From an uncultured Flavobacteriaceae bacterium (GTDB taxonomy: Bacteria > Bacteroidota > Bacteroidia > Flavobacteriales > Flavobacteriaceae), in the NCBI GenBank assembly GCA_937901915.1, contig CALGUD010000049.1, positions 1-49,573 on the forward strand: DNA of 49,573 bases, written 5' to 3'. Shown piece by piece: positions 7,956-16,324 of this stretch (its first letter is position 1; each line of letters begins with the position of its first letter). The notes under the pieces are model-generated. The model ran no database searches. It had not been told where the DNA came from and was given only the letters and a program-made list of their open reading frames with translations. A program made the position numbers and the translations under genes.

Positions 7956-9188
7956 ATGTCTCCAACAACTATTTTTTATATCATCATAGGAATAATAATA
8001 ATTGAATTTATAATTGATAAAGTCCTCGATGCTTTAAATGCCAAACATTATAACGATCCGGTACCGGATGAACTTAAGGATGTTTATAATGAAGAAGAAT
8101 ACAAAAAATCCCAGTTGTATAAAAAAACTAACTACCGTTTTTCTATAGTAACTTCTACATTTTCATTATTGCTTACACTGGCTTTCTTTTTTTTAGACGG
8201 ATTTAATTATGTAGATACTATTGCCAGAAGCTATTCGGAGAATGCAATAGTTATTGCGTTATTGTTCTTTGGAATAATTATGATTGGAAGTAGTATTATA
8301 ATGCTCCCGTTTTCTTATTACCACACCTTTGTTATTGAAGAGAAGTTCGGTTTTAATAAAACCACTAAAAAAACTTTTCTTGTTGATAAAATTAAAGGGC
8401 TCGTACTTTCTGCAGTTCTCGGTGGGGGTATTTTGGCCCTCATTATTTGGTTTTATCAATTAACCAATGAGAATTTTTGGTTATATGCATGGGGTGCTGT
8501 TGCTGTTTTTACCATTTTCATGAATATGTTCTATACGAAACTTATTGTTCCCTTGTTTAATAAACAAACTCCACTTAGCGAGGGGGAATTACGGACACAA
8601 ATAGAAAATTATGCATCAACTGTTGGTTTTAACCTGGATAAAATATTTGTAATTGACGGATCTAAGCGGTCAACCAAAGCCAATGCATATTTTTCAGGAT
8701 TTGGCAGTCAAAAACAGGTTACATTATACGATACGTTGGTAAACGATCTTGAAAATGATGAAATTGTTGCTGTACTTGCCCATGAAGTAGGCCATTACAA
8801 AAAGAAACATATAATTTTTAACCTGGTTTCATCAGTTCTAATGACCGGTATTACATTATTCATTTTATCCCTTTTTATAAATATACCCGAAGTATCACTG
8901 GCAATTGGAGTTTCAACACCCAGTTTTCATGCAGGGCTGATTGCCTTTGGTATTTTATACAGCCCTATATCAGCGATAACCGGGTTTTTTATGAATTATA
9001 TTTCACGGAAATTTGAATATCAGGCCGACAACTATGCCAAATTGACATTTTCTGAAAAACCTTTAATCAATTCTCTGAAAAAGTTAACCAAAAACAGTTT
9101 AAGCAACCTCACGCCACACCCTGCATATGTTTTTGTTCATTACTCCCACCCTACCCTTTTACAGCGTATAAAAAATCTCTCGGCATAG
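7956..9188 (+). CDS. M48 family CAAX prenyl protease 1 / Ste24-like membrane metalloprotease
   Basis: A 410-residue integral membrane zinc protease with several transmembrane helices (near 5-25, 62-80, 97-120, 148-168, 176-196, 290-310 and 325-345). The catalytic motif is VLAHEVGHYKKKH (His276, Glu277, His280), with the third ligand Glu353 in KFEYQADNYA. The N-terminal domain matches the Ste24-type family rather than the shorter HtpX family. Bacterial homologues are thought to take part in membrane-protein quality control; prenylated substrates are not known in bacteria. The gene stands alone between a heptamer-repeat spacer and rel. Confidence 0.92.
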   Translation: MSPTTIFYIIIGIIIIEFIIDKVLDALNAKHYNDPVPDELKDVYNEEEYKKSQLYKKTNYRFSIVTSTFSLLLTLAFFFLDGFNYVDTIARSYSENAIVIALLFFGIIMIGSSIIMLPFSYYHTFVIEEKFGFNKTTKKTFLVDKIKGLVLSAVLGGGILALIIWFYQLTNENFWLYAWGAVAVFTIFMNMFYTKLIVPLFNKQTPLSEGELRTQIENYASTVGFNLDKIFVIDGSKRSTKANAYFSGFGSQKQVTLYDTLVNDLENDEIVAVLAHEVGHYKKKHIIFNLVSSVLMTGITLFILSLFINIPEVSLAIGVSTPSFHAGLIAFGILYSPISAITGFFMNYISRKFEYQADNYAKLTFSEKPLINSLKKLTKNSLSNLTPHPAYVFVHYSHPTLLQRIKNLSA

Positions 9189-9194
9189 ATTTTG

Positions 9195-9225
9195 TTTGTT
9201 TATAATAAAGATTATGGTATATTTA
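9195..9225 (+). promoter_or_regulatory. Promoter of the rel gene
   Basis: TTTG (9195-9198), a 19-bp spacer and TATATTTA (9218-9225), one base from the Bacteroidota consensus TTTG-N19-TAnnTTTG. The predicted transcription start falls at about 9230, on the ATG itself, so the transcript may be leaderless. Confidence 0.6.
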
Positions 9226-9229
9226 ATTT

Positions 9230-11434
9230 ATGGCTGTTATAGATACAGAACAAGAAAACAAACAAATTGCCAAGCAATATAAAGAGCTGCTTCGCATTAG
9301 TTATCAAACGTTAACCGATGAAGATAAAAAACTCATCAGGCTTGCTTTTGATACAGCTGTTGATGCGCATAAAAATCAACGAAGACGCAGTGGCGAAGCC
9401 TATATTTTTCACCCGATCGCCGTTGCTAAAATTGTAGCTTCAAAAATTGGTTTGGACTCTACTTCTATTGCGGCAGCCTTGCTTCATGATGTAGTTGAAG
9501 ATACAGAATACACCCTCGAAGATATAGAGCGGCTTTTTGGGGAAACGGTAGCACGTATTGTTGACGGGCTTACAAAAATTTCGATGCTTAGTTCAGAAAA
9601 GGATATTTCCCTGCAGGCAGAAAATTTCCGGAAGATGCTCCTTACCCTTAATGATGATGTACGGGTAATACTTATAAAAATTGCCGATCGTTTGCACAAC
9701 ATGCAAACAATGGAATCCATGCCCGAAGAAAAGCAGGTGAAGATCGCTTCGGAAACACTCTATATTTATGCACCCCTGGCCCACAGGATTGGGTTATACA
9801 ATATAAAAAATGATTTAGAAGATTTTGGTTTAAAATACACAGAACCCAATGTGTATGCCGATATTTTAAATAAAATGGAAGAAAGTCAGGATGCTCAAAA
9901 AGCATATATTGACGATTTTTCCAACATCATAAAAGAAAGCCTTGATAAGGAAGGATTGAATTATATTATTAAAGGAAGGCCAAAGTCAATTTTCTCTATC
10001 AGGCGGAAAATGAAAACCCAAAACGTAAGTTTTGATGAAGTATATGATAAGTTTGCCCTTCGTATTATATATAAAAGTGATCTGGCAAATGAAAAATTCC
10101 TTGCCTGGAAAATTTACTCTGTTGTTACAGACCATTTTAGGCCAAATCCCATAAGGTTACGTGATTGGATTTCATCTCCGAAATCCACAGGATATGAAGC
10201 TCTGCATATTACAGTAATGGGACCAAAAGGCCGGTGGGTAGAAGTGCAGATACGAAGTGAAAGGATGCACGAAATAGCCGAAAAAGGATATGCAGCCCAT
10301 TTTAAATATAAGCACGGAAATCAAAAAGAAGATGGTATAGAATCCTGGCTTAACCGATTGCAGGAAGCCCTTGAGAATTCTGAGTCCAATGCTGTAGATT
10401 TTGTAGAGGAATTTAAACTTAACCTGTATTCTCAGGAAATATTTGTTTTTACACCAAAAGGTGATCTAAAGTCCTTACCCAGAGGGGCAACACCTTTAGA
10501 CTTTGCATTTAGCATCCATACAGAAATTGGTTTACGTACGCGGGGTGCCAAGGTTAATAATAAACTTGTGCCTTTAAGTTATCCGCTTCAAACAGGGGAC
10601 CAGGTAGAGATTATTACCTCAGCTACCATAAAACCATCTGCAAACTGGTTGGATTATGCAACAACTGCCAGAGCTCGTTCTAAAATAAAATCATCTTTAA
10701 AAGACGAGAAAAAACTATTATCTCATGAAGGGAAAGAAATTTTAAGAAGGAAATTAAAACAGCTTAAAATTACCCTTAATGATAAAGTAATAAATGAGTT
10801 GGTTGTTTATTTTAAATTAAAAACCAGCCTGGATTTGTTTTACCGTGTCGGTATAGGTACTATTGACAATCCGATGCTTAAAGAATTTGTCGCCTCGAGG
10901 TCTAACAGCTTTATAAACTTCTTCAAAAGCAAAATGAAGAAGAGTGTGAATACCGAAGACCTGAACAAAGATGAAATTACCAACAAGTTCGATATGCTTG
11001 TTTTTGGTAAGGAAGAAGAAACTTTGGAATATACATTATCTGTTTGCTGTAACCCTATTCCAGGTGATGAAGTATTTGGCTTCTTAACCATAAATGAAGG
11101 TATTAAAGTTCATAAAAAGAACTGTCCCAATTCAATATCCCTTCAATCCAATTATGCCTACAGGATTATGCCTGCCAAGTGGATAGACTCTTCGCAGCAG
11201 GATTTCACCGCCGTCATTAAACTCGAAGGAATAGACGATCTAGGGCTGGTGAATAATGTAACTAAAGTAATATCCAGTAACATGCATGTAAATATGAAAA
11301 ATTTAAGTTTTGATAGCGATGGCGGAATATTTACAGGAAAAATAACCCTGGAAGTTAAAAGCAGGACCATTCTTAAAAAACTTATCACCAACCTGAAAAA
11401 AATAAACGGTATAGATAAAGTATCCCGAATTTAA
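9230..11434 (+). CDS. Bifunctional (p)ppGpp synthetase/hydrolase, RelA/SpoT family
   Basis: A 734-residue stringent-response enzyme that makes and degrades (p)ppGpp. The HD hydrolase domain (about 40-195) keeps its metal-binding residues, with HPIAVAKIVA (His61) and ALLHDVVEDTEYT (His86-Asp87), so hydrolysis should be active. The synthetase domain (about 240-355) includes GRPKSIFSIRRKMK, FDEVYDKFALRIIY and STGYEALHITVMGP. A TGS domain (about 395-455; TPKGDLKSLPRGATPLDFAF), a conserved Cys motif (SVCCNPIPGDEVFGF) and a C-terminal ACT domain follow. Keeping both catalytic halves fits the single Rel-type enzyme usual outside Gammaproteobacteria. Confidence 0.96.
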   Translation: MAVIDTEQENKQIAKQYKELLRISYQTLTDEDKKLIRLAFDTAVDAHKNQRRRSGEAYIFHPIAVAKIVASKIGLDSTSIAAALLHDVVEDTEYTLEDIERLFGETVARIVDGLTKISMLSSEKDISLQAENFRKMLLTLNDDVRVILIKIADRLHNMQTMESMPEEKQVKIASETLYIYAPLAHRIGLYNIKNDLEDFGLKYTEPNVYADILNKMEESQDAQKAYIDDFSNIIKESLDKEGLNYIIKGRPKSIFSIRRKMKTQNVSFDEVYDKFALRIIYKSDLANEKFLAWKIYSVVTDHFRPNPIRLRDWISSPKSTGYEALHITVMGPKGRWVEVQIRSERMHEIAEKGYAAHFKYKHGNQKEDGIESWLNRLQEALENSESNAVDFVEEFKLNLYSQEIFVFTPKGDLKSLPRGATPLDFAFSIHTEIGLRTRGAKVNNKLVPLSYPLQTGDQVEIITSATIKPSANWLDYATTARARSKIKSSLKDEKKLLSHEGKEILRRKLKQLKITLNDKVINELVVYFKLKTSLDLFYRVGIGTIDNPMLKEFVASRSNSFINFFKSKMKKSVNTEDLNKDEITNKFDMLVFGKEEETLEYTLSVCCNPIPGDEVFGFLTINEGIKVHKKNCPNSISLQSNYAYRIMPAKWIDSSQQDFTAVIKLEGIDDLGLVNNVTKVISSNMHVNMKNLSFDSDGGIFTGKITLEVKSRTILKKLITNLKKINGIDKVSRI

Positions 11435-11444
11435 TTTTAAACAT

Positions 11445-11452
11445 TACCTTTG
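11445..11452 (+). promoter_or_regulatory. -7 box upstream of the Fur-family gene
   Basis: TACCTTTG fits TAnnTTTG and lies 26 bp before the chosen ATG (11479). No clear -33 TTTG is present, so this may be a regulated or weak promoter. Confidence 0.5.
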
Positions 11453-11478
11453 TAACCGGAATTTTTGAAGCATTGAAT

Positions 11479-11922
11479 ATGGTGACAAATAACAATCAGG
11501 ATATAGTTAAAAATGTATTCACAAAATTTCTTGAAAATAAGGGCCACAGAAAAACCCCCGAACGGTACGCTATTTTACAGGAAATTTATGAAAGTGAAGA
11601 ACATTTTGATATAGAATCCCTTTACATCAAAATGAAAAATAAGAATTACCGTGTGAGCCGTGCCACATTGTATAATACCATCGAACTTTTATTAGAGTGT
11701 AACCTGGTTAGAAAACACCAATTCGGGAAAAATCAGGCACATTACGAAAAATCCTATTTCGACAAACAGCACGATCATGTGATCCTCACGGATACCGGTG
11801 AAGTTATGGAATTCTGTGACCCACGCATTCAAACTATAAAAAAAACCATAGAAGAGGTTTTTAATATTAAAATTCACAATCATTCGTTGTATTTTTACGG
11901 CACAAAAAACGAAACTAACTAA
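11479..11922 (+). CDS. Fur-family transcriptional regulator
   Basis: A 147-residue DNA-binding regulator. An in-frame TTG lies two codons upstream (11473), but ATG 11479 is preferred. The winged-helix domain is at about 10-85 (HRKTPERYAILQEIYES; YRVSRATLYNTIELLLECNL). The C-terminal metal-binding/dimerisation part includes KQHDHVILTDTGEVMEFCD. The two CxxC pairs of classic zinc-stabilised Fur/PerR proteins are absent: only isolated cysteines occur, in LLECN and EFCDP. Whether it senses iron, peroxide or zinc cannot be decided. It precedes purA by 21 bp, so the two may be co-transcribed. Confidence 0.92.
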   Translation: MVTNNNQDIVKNVFTKFLENKGHRKTPERYAILQEIYESEEHFDIESLYIKMKNKNYRVSRATLYNTIELLLECNLVRKHQFGKNQAHYEKSYFDKQHDHVILTDTGEVMEFCDPRIQTIKKTIEEVFNIKIHNHSLYFYGTKNETN

Positions 11923-11943
11923 CTATTATTTTAAAAGATTACA

Positions 11944-13215
11944 ATGGCGGTAGACTTGCTACTTGGATTACAATGGGGAGACGAAGGAAAAGGTAAAATC
12001 GTAGATGTCCTCACTAAAAACTATGATATTATTGCACGTTTTCAAGGCGGCCCCAACGCAGGGCATACACTCGAATTTGATGGAATAAAACATGTTTTAC
12101 ACACAATTCCTTCAGGTATTTTTCATAAAAATGCTTTAAATATTGTGGGTAACGGCGTTGTAATAGACCCCGTTATTTTTAAAAAAGAACTGGAAAATCT
12201 TGAGCAGTTTGATATTGACTTTAAAACAAAACTCCTTATTTCAAGAAAAGCCCATCTTATACTGCCAACTCACAGGTTACTGGATGCTGCCTCTGAAGTG
12301 TCTAAAGGAAAGGCAAAAATAGGATCTACCTTAAAAGGTATTGGCCCTACTTATATGGATAAAACAGGGAGAAACGGTATTCGTGTAGGGGACCTTGAAT
12401 TGGATGACTGGAGAGAAAAATACCGGGCTTTAGCCGATAAGCATGAAGCCCTTATTTCTTTTTACAATGTTGATATTAAGTATAATTTAAAAGAGCTTGA
12501 AGAAGAATTCTTTAATGCAGTAGAGAAGCTTAAGTCTTTGACTTTTATAGATAGCGAAGAATTTATTTTCCAGGCTCAGAAAAGTGGAAAAAGCATTCTT
12601 GCCGAAGGCGCCCAGGGATCTTTGCTCGATATTGATTTTGGCACATACCCATTTGTAACCTCATCCAACACTACTGCTGCAGGTGCTTGCACCGGTTTAG
12701 GTGTGGCCCCGAATAAAATAAAAGAAGTACTTGGTATTTTTAAAGCGTATACAACCAGGGTGGGCAGCGGGCCTTTCCCTACCGAATTGTTTGATGAAGA
12801 TGGTGAGACCATGGGACGTGTAGGTAATGAATTTGGTGCTACTACCGGACGCAAAAGGCGTTGTGGGTGGTTAGACCTCATTGCACTAAAGTATGCCGTT
12901 CAGGTAAATGGTGTTACGCAGCTTATCATGATGAAAGCCGACGTACTTAGTGGATTTAAAACATTAAAAGTATGTACTGCATATAAATACAGGGGAGAAA
13001 CCATTACCCACCTTCCTTACAATATTGAGCCGGAAAATGTAACCCCGGTGTATACTGAAATAAAAGGATGGGATAAAGACCTTACCAAACTAAGTTCTTC
13101 TAAGGAACTTCCTTCAGAATTGATAAATTATATTGAATTTCTAGAAAAAGAACTGGAAGTGCCTATAAAAATAGTATCGGTAGGGCCGGACAGGACGCAG
13201 ACGATACATAGGTAA
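11944..13215 (+). CDS. purA: Adenylosuccinate synthetase
   Basis: Catalyses the GTP-dependent joining of IMP and aspartate, the first committed step from IMP to AMP. The 423-residue protein has the phosphate-binding loop GLQWGDEGKGKIVD (catalytic Asp13) and GGPNAGHTL with the catalytic His41, then the IMP-binding SKGKAKIGSTLKGIGPTYMD and the C-terminal VSVGPDRTQTI with the guanine-binding residues. Full length for the family. It follows the Fur-family gene closely. Downstream lies a heptamer-repeat tract instead of a clear terminator. Confidence 0.97.
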   Translation: MAVDLLLGLQWGDEGKGKIVDVLTKNYDIIARFQGGPNAGHTLEFDGIKHVLHTIPSGIFHKNALNIVGNGVVIDPVIFKKELENLEQFDIDFKTKLLISRKAHLILPTHRLLDAASEVSKGKAKIGSTLKGIGPTYMDKTGRNGIRVGDLELDDWREKYRALADKHEALISFYNVDIKYNLKELEEEFFNAVEKLKSLTFIDSEEFIFQAQKSGKSILAEGAQGSLLDIDFGTYPFVTSSNTTAAGACTGLGVAPNKIKEVLGIFKAYTTRVGSGPFPTELFDEDGETMGRVGNEFGATTGRKRRCGWLDLIALKYAVQVNGVTQLIMMKADVLSGFKTLKVCTAYKYRGETITHLPYNIEPENVTPVYTEIKGWDKDLTKLSSSKELPSELINYIEFLEKELEVPIKIVSVGPDRTQTIHR

Positions 13216-13221
13216 TAGGAT

Positions 13222-13271
13222 ATTTACGATTTGGGATTTACGAATTACGATTTACGATTTACGATTTACGA
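13222..13271. repeat. TTTACGA heptamer tandem tract
   Basis: Contains four adjacent heptamers at 13244-13250 (ATTACGA), 13251-13257, 13258-13264 and 13265-13271 (TTTACGA), preceded by two looser copies. It is the reverse complement of the heptamer at 7922-7950. Confidence 0.85.
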
Positions 13272-13316
13272 AATTTTGATTTTAGGACATCATAATCAGA
13301 AGTTATAAAAATACGC

Positions 13317-13505
13317 ATGAGCTATTTTTGGTTTGTAATGGGAATTGTTAGCTGTATAGTAGGGATTATAGTTTTTCCGTTAATGAAAAGAGAGATTCAA
13401 AAAGATGAAATCGACAACATAACAGTAAAGGGACTTTTAGGGTCAATTTTATTAGTAATATTAGGATTAATTTTACTAATTTCAGAATTGTCGAAAATTG
13501 TATGA
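13317..13505 (+). CDS. Small two-helix membrane protein (tandem paralogue 1)
   Basis: A 62-residue protein of unknown function. Hydrophobic segments at about 4-22 and 41-58 flank a charged loop with KREIQKDEIDNITVKG. It aligns without gaps to the gene at 13578-13766 at 32 of 62 residues, including MGI, CIVGI, PL, DEI, KG, SILLVI and EL-KI, with most other changes conservative. Two small frames keeping such similarity argue strongly that both are real. The hairpin topology places the polar loop on one side of the membrane. No domain family recognised. Confidence 0.8.
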   Translation: MSYFWFVMGIVSCIVGIIVFPLMKREIQKDEIDNITVKGLLGSILLVILGLILLISELSKIV

Positions 13506-13577
13506 ATCCAACGAAAACTCTCCTTAGCATAAACAGCTAGTTTGCATAAAATCTATTAACTTAACTTTATTCAGGAT

Positions 13578-13766
13578 ATGAATTATTCCTCGATTATTAT
13601 GGGTATTATTTGCTGTATAGTTGGAATATTTATTCATCCCTTAGCAAAAAAGAGATTACAAGATGATGAGATCAATCATCTTACACTAAAAGGATATGTT
13701 TTATCTATTCTTTTAGTAATTATGGGTTTTATACAGGTTGCAATGGAACTTGCAAAAATTATTTGA
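13578..13766 (+). CDS. Small two-helix membrane protein (tandem paralogue 2)
   Basis: A 62-residue paralogue of the gene 72 bp upstream, with the same layout: helix at about 4-22, loop KKRLQDDEINHLTLKG, helix at about 41-58. The conserved loop (Q-x-DEI-x-x-x-T-x-KG) is probably the functional part. Preceded by a short AT-rich spacer and followed by a stem-loop shared with the convergent murA gene. Function unknown. Confidence 0.8.
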   Translation: MNYSSIIMGIICCIVGIFIHPLAKKRLQDDEINHLTLKGYVLSILLVIMGFIQVAMELAKII

Positions 13767-13799
13767 AGTAAGAACGGTACTTATATAGCCCTATCAGAT

Positions 13800-13822
13800 A
13801 GCGCGGAAATTTTTTCCGTGCT
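13800..13822. terminator. Stem-loop between convergent genes
   Basis: AGCGCGGAAA pairs with TTTCCGTGCT around a 3-nt loop (one G-T pair). It lies between the small membrane gene and the convergent murA stop. No T run follows on either strand, so it may be a weak bidirectional terminator or an mRNA-stabilising end. Confidence 0.45.
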
Positions 13823-13843
13823 ACTAAACTCTAACTGCCAATA

Positions 13844-15154
13844 TCAATCTACCCTAACAATCTTCGCACCAATAGCCTGAAGCCTTTCGTCTATACGTTC
13901 GTAGCCCCTGTCTATCTGTTCTATATTGTGAATGGTAGAGGTTCCTTTGGCAGACAAGGCTGCGATTAACAAAGAAATACCCGCCCTTATATCCGGGGAG
14001 GTCATGGTGGTAGCTTTCAATGTAGATTTAAAATCATGTCCGATAACTGTAGCCCTGTGCGGATCGCAAAGGATGATCTTTGCACCCATATCTATCAGTT
14101 TATCAACAAAGAACAAACGGCTTTCAAACATCTTTTGATGAATAAGCACACTACCCCTTGCCTGTGTAGCAATGGTAAGTATGATACTTAAAAGATCGGG
14201 GGTAAAACCCGGCCATGGGGCATCTGATAATGTTAAAATTGATCCATCAATATAATTCTGAATTTCATACCCTTTTTTATGTGCAGGGATATAAATATCT
14301 TCCCCCTTTTTTTCAACGGTAATACCAAGCTTTCTGAACACCTCGGGTATTTGCCCCAGGTCTTTCCAACTTACATTTTTTATGGTAAGTTCACTTTTTG
14401 TCATGGCAGCCAATCCCATCCAGCTACCTATTTCTATCATATCGGGTAACATGGTATGTGTAGTGCCTCCCAGGCTTTCAACTCCTTCTATAGTGAGAAG
14501 GTTAGAACCAACTCCGCTGATCTTGGCCCCCATCCTGTTGAGCATTTTACATAATTGTTGCAAGTAAGGTTCGCAAGCTGCATTATAGATTGTAGTAGTC
14601 CCTTCAGCCAATACTGCAGCCATCACAATATTTGCGGTACCGGTTACTGAAGCTTCATCCAGGAGCATATAGGCCCCTTTTAATTTTTTTGCTTCAACAC
14701 CGTAAAAAAGTTCTTCCCTGTTATACCTGAATTTAGCACCAAGTTTAATAAATCCTTCAAAATGGGTATCGAGTCTGCGTCTTCCTATTTTATCACCTCC
14801 GGGCTTTGGAATATAACCTTTTCCAAAACGGGCCAGTAACGGGCCAACAATCATGATAGACCCTCTTAATCCGCTTCCGTCTTTCTTAAACTGATCGGAC
14901 TGTAAATAATCCATGTGCAGGTCATCAGCTTTAAATGTATAAGAACCTTTCCTGTTCTTCTGGATTTTAACCCCCAGGTTTTCAAGGACACTTATGAGTT
15001 TATTTACATCAACTATATCGGGGATATTATTAATGGTGATCTCTTCTGAACTTAGCAATACAGCACATAATATCTGTAAAGCCTCATTTTTAGCACCCTG
15101 GGGTGTTATTTCACCTGCTAATTGATGGCCTCCTTCAATTTTAAAAGTTCCCAT
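13844..15154 (-). CDS. murA: UDP-N-acetylglucosamine 1-carboxyvinyltransferase, Asp-type active site
   Basis: First committed enzyme of peptidoglycan synthesis: transfers enolpyruvate from PEP to UDP-GlcNAc. The 436-residue protein has the N-terminal GAKNEALQIL with Lys22 and Asn23, and PDMIEIGSWMGLAAM plus SPDIRAGISLLIAAL in the C-terminal half. The active-site loop reads PKPGGDKIGRRRLDTH, so the usual catalytic cysteine (Cys115 in E. coli, target of fosfomycin) is Asp121. Asp at this position is known in other lineages (for example Mycobacterium) to give an active, fosfomycin-insensitive enzyme. It follows the DUF4290 gene by 20 bp. Confidence 0.96.
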   Translation of the reverse strand: MGTFKIEGGHQLAGEITPQGAKNEALQILCAVLLSSEEITINNIPDIVDVNKLISVLENLGVKIQKNRKGSYTFKADDLHMDYLQSDQFKKDGSGLRGSIMIVGPLLARFGKGYIPKPGGDKIGRRRLDTHFEGFIKLGAKFRYNREELFYGVEAKKLKGAYMLLDEASVTGTANIVMAAVLAEGTTTIYNAACEPYLQQLCKMLNRMGAKISGVGSNLLTIEGVESLGGTTHTMLPDMIEIGSWMGLAAMTKSELTIKNVSWKDLGQIPEVFRKLGITVEKKGEDIYIPAHKKGYEIQNYIDGSILTLSDAPWPGFTPDLLSIILTIATQARGSVLIHQKMFESRLFFVDKLIDMGAKIILCDPHRATVIGHDFKSTLKATTMTSPDIRAGISLLIAALSAKGTSTIHNIEQIDRGYERIDERLQAIGAKIVRVD

Positions 15155-15174
15155 AAGTAATTTAAGAAATTTAT

Positions 15175-15831
15175 TTAGCGTTTTCTGCCCTTCGTATTTT
15201 TGCTGTATGCGTGATGCTTTTTACCGGTATTACTGCTCCTGCTTTTGTTTGCTGCTGGCCGTACCCGCATTAAATTACTACTATCGGCAAGATCTTCATC
15301 CCACTTGGCAAGGTTTATTTTTCCATCACTCAATTCATATAAATGATTAAATATAACATCATCTTCAACTGTATCTTTGTTCCAGTTCAAAAAACTTTTT
15401 TTCATATGGTTAGCAATGGTAAATTTTAAGGCATCCTTCAGGTCCCCATCTTCCCAGCTTACGCAAACGTCAATCATTCTTTTAATATTATTGCCATAAA
15501 ACCTGTATTTAGGATGGTTCTGGGGATACTCTAACCCTTCAGGCCTTTCTTCTAACAATTCTTTTGTTGGTTTTGGAAAAGGGGAATCAACATCTAATTT
15601 AAAATCAGACATGATAAAAAGCTGATCCCAAAGTTTGTGCTGAAAATCCGGAACATCCCGAAGGTGTGGATTCAGGTTTCCCATTACGCCTATTATAGCT
15701 TTCGCTACTTTCATACGTTCATCTTTGTCTTCCAAAGATGTGGCATAATCTATCATTTTTTGAATATGACGTCCGTATTCAGGTATAATAAGTTTTGGAC
15801 GTTCGCTGTTGTACTCTATGTTTTCAACCAA
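15175..15831 (-). CDS. DUF4290 family protein
   Basis: A 218-residue soluble protein of unknown function found in Bacteroidota next to murA. Its conserved N-terminus (VENIEYNSERPKLIIPEYGR) matches the family start, which supports a TTG start codon at 15831: no in-frame ATG or GTG exists between it and the upstream stop, and the next Met is residue 27. The C-terminus is basic (SRSSNTGKKHHAYSKNTKG), as if it bound nucleic acid or an acidic surface. The constant pairing with murA suggests a link to cell-wall synthesis, which is inference only. Confidence 0.88.
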   Translation of the reverse strand: MVENIEYNSERPKLIIPEYGRHIQKMIDYATSLEDKDERMKVAKAIIGVMGNLNPHLRDVPDFQHKLWDQLFIMSDFKLDVDSPFPKPTKELLEERPEGLEYPQNHPKYRFYGNNIKRMIDVCVSWEDGDLKDALKFTIANHMKKSFLNWNKDTVEDDVIFNHLYELSDGKINLAKWDEDLADSSNLMRVRPAANKSRSSNTGKKHHAYSKNTKGRKR

Positions 15832-15935
15832 AATAGTCAGAAATTATAATTATTATTTAACAGAAGTTTTTACTTGTAATTTAAATTGTCGGAGACCCTT
15901 GCAAAATACTAAAAAATATACAAAATCAAACGAAA

Positions 15936-16226
15936 TTATAAAGAAATAACTCCTTCAATGACCCCAACCTCAATATATTTTACAATTACGGCATCAGGAT
16001 CCTTCATTTGAACCAGTACAGAGATACTTGTATAATTTCCGTTTGAGGATTTTTTAGTATTGATTACAGCCCCCATATTATCAAAAATATCTTCAACTTC
16101 CTTTATTTTAACTTCATCTGTAGGAATGATAAATTTATATAAGTATGATGAAGGCCATGTTGTACTCTTTTCCAATTCATCTTTTAACCTGGTGTAAAAT
16201 GCATCACGTTCGCTGCTACTGCTCAT
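15936..16226 (-). CDS. DUF493 family protein (YbeD-like)
   Basis: A 96-residue small alpha/beta protein of ferredoxin-like fold, with FYTRLKDELEKSTTWPSSYLYKF-type N-terminus (seen at residues 10-30) and VKIKEVEDIFDN, NGNYTSISV and MKDPDAVIVKYIEV. Length and motifs fit DUF493. Family members have a regulatory-like fold, but no confirmed activity is assigned here. It stands alone, with a perfect -7 box (TATCTTTG, minus strand, 16258-16251) about 25 bp upstream of the start. Confidence 0.85.
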   Translation of the reverse strand: MSSSSERDAFYTRLKDELEKSTTWPSSYLYKFIIPTDEVKIKEVEDIFDNMGAVINTKKSSNGNYTSISVLVQMKDPDAVIVKYIEVGVIEGVISL

Positions 16227-16250
16227 ATTGCATGCTTTTCTAATTTACTG

Positions 16251-16258
16251 CAAAGATA
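16251..16258 (-). promoter_or_regulatory. -7 box for the DUF493 gene
   Basis: Reads TATCTTTG on the minus strand, an exact TAnnTTTG match, 24 bp upstream of the ATG at 16226. A -33 element is not obvious. Confidence 0.5.
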
Positions 16259-16324
16259 GGGTATCATTTTCTATTTTTTAAATCCACAGGGATTTCATTA
16301 TTTTGTTAAGAGAAAAATGATAAG

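Noticed and set aside
11479..11922. Fur-family protein without CxxC pairs as a broken regulator
   Set aside because: Fur-family members without the structural zinc cysteines exist and the rest of the protein is intact, so this is not evidence of damage.
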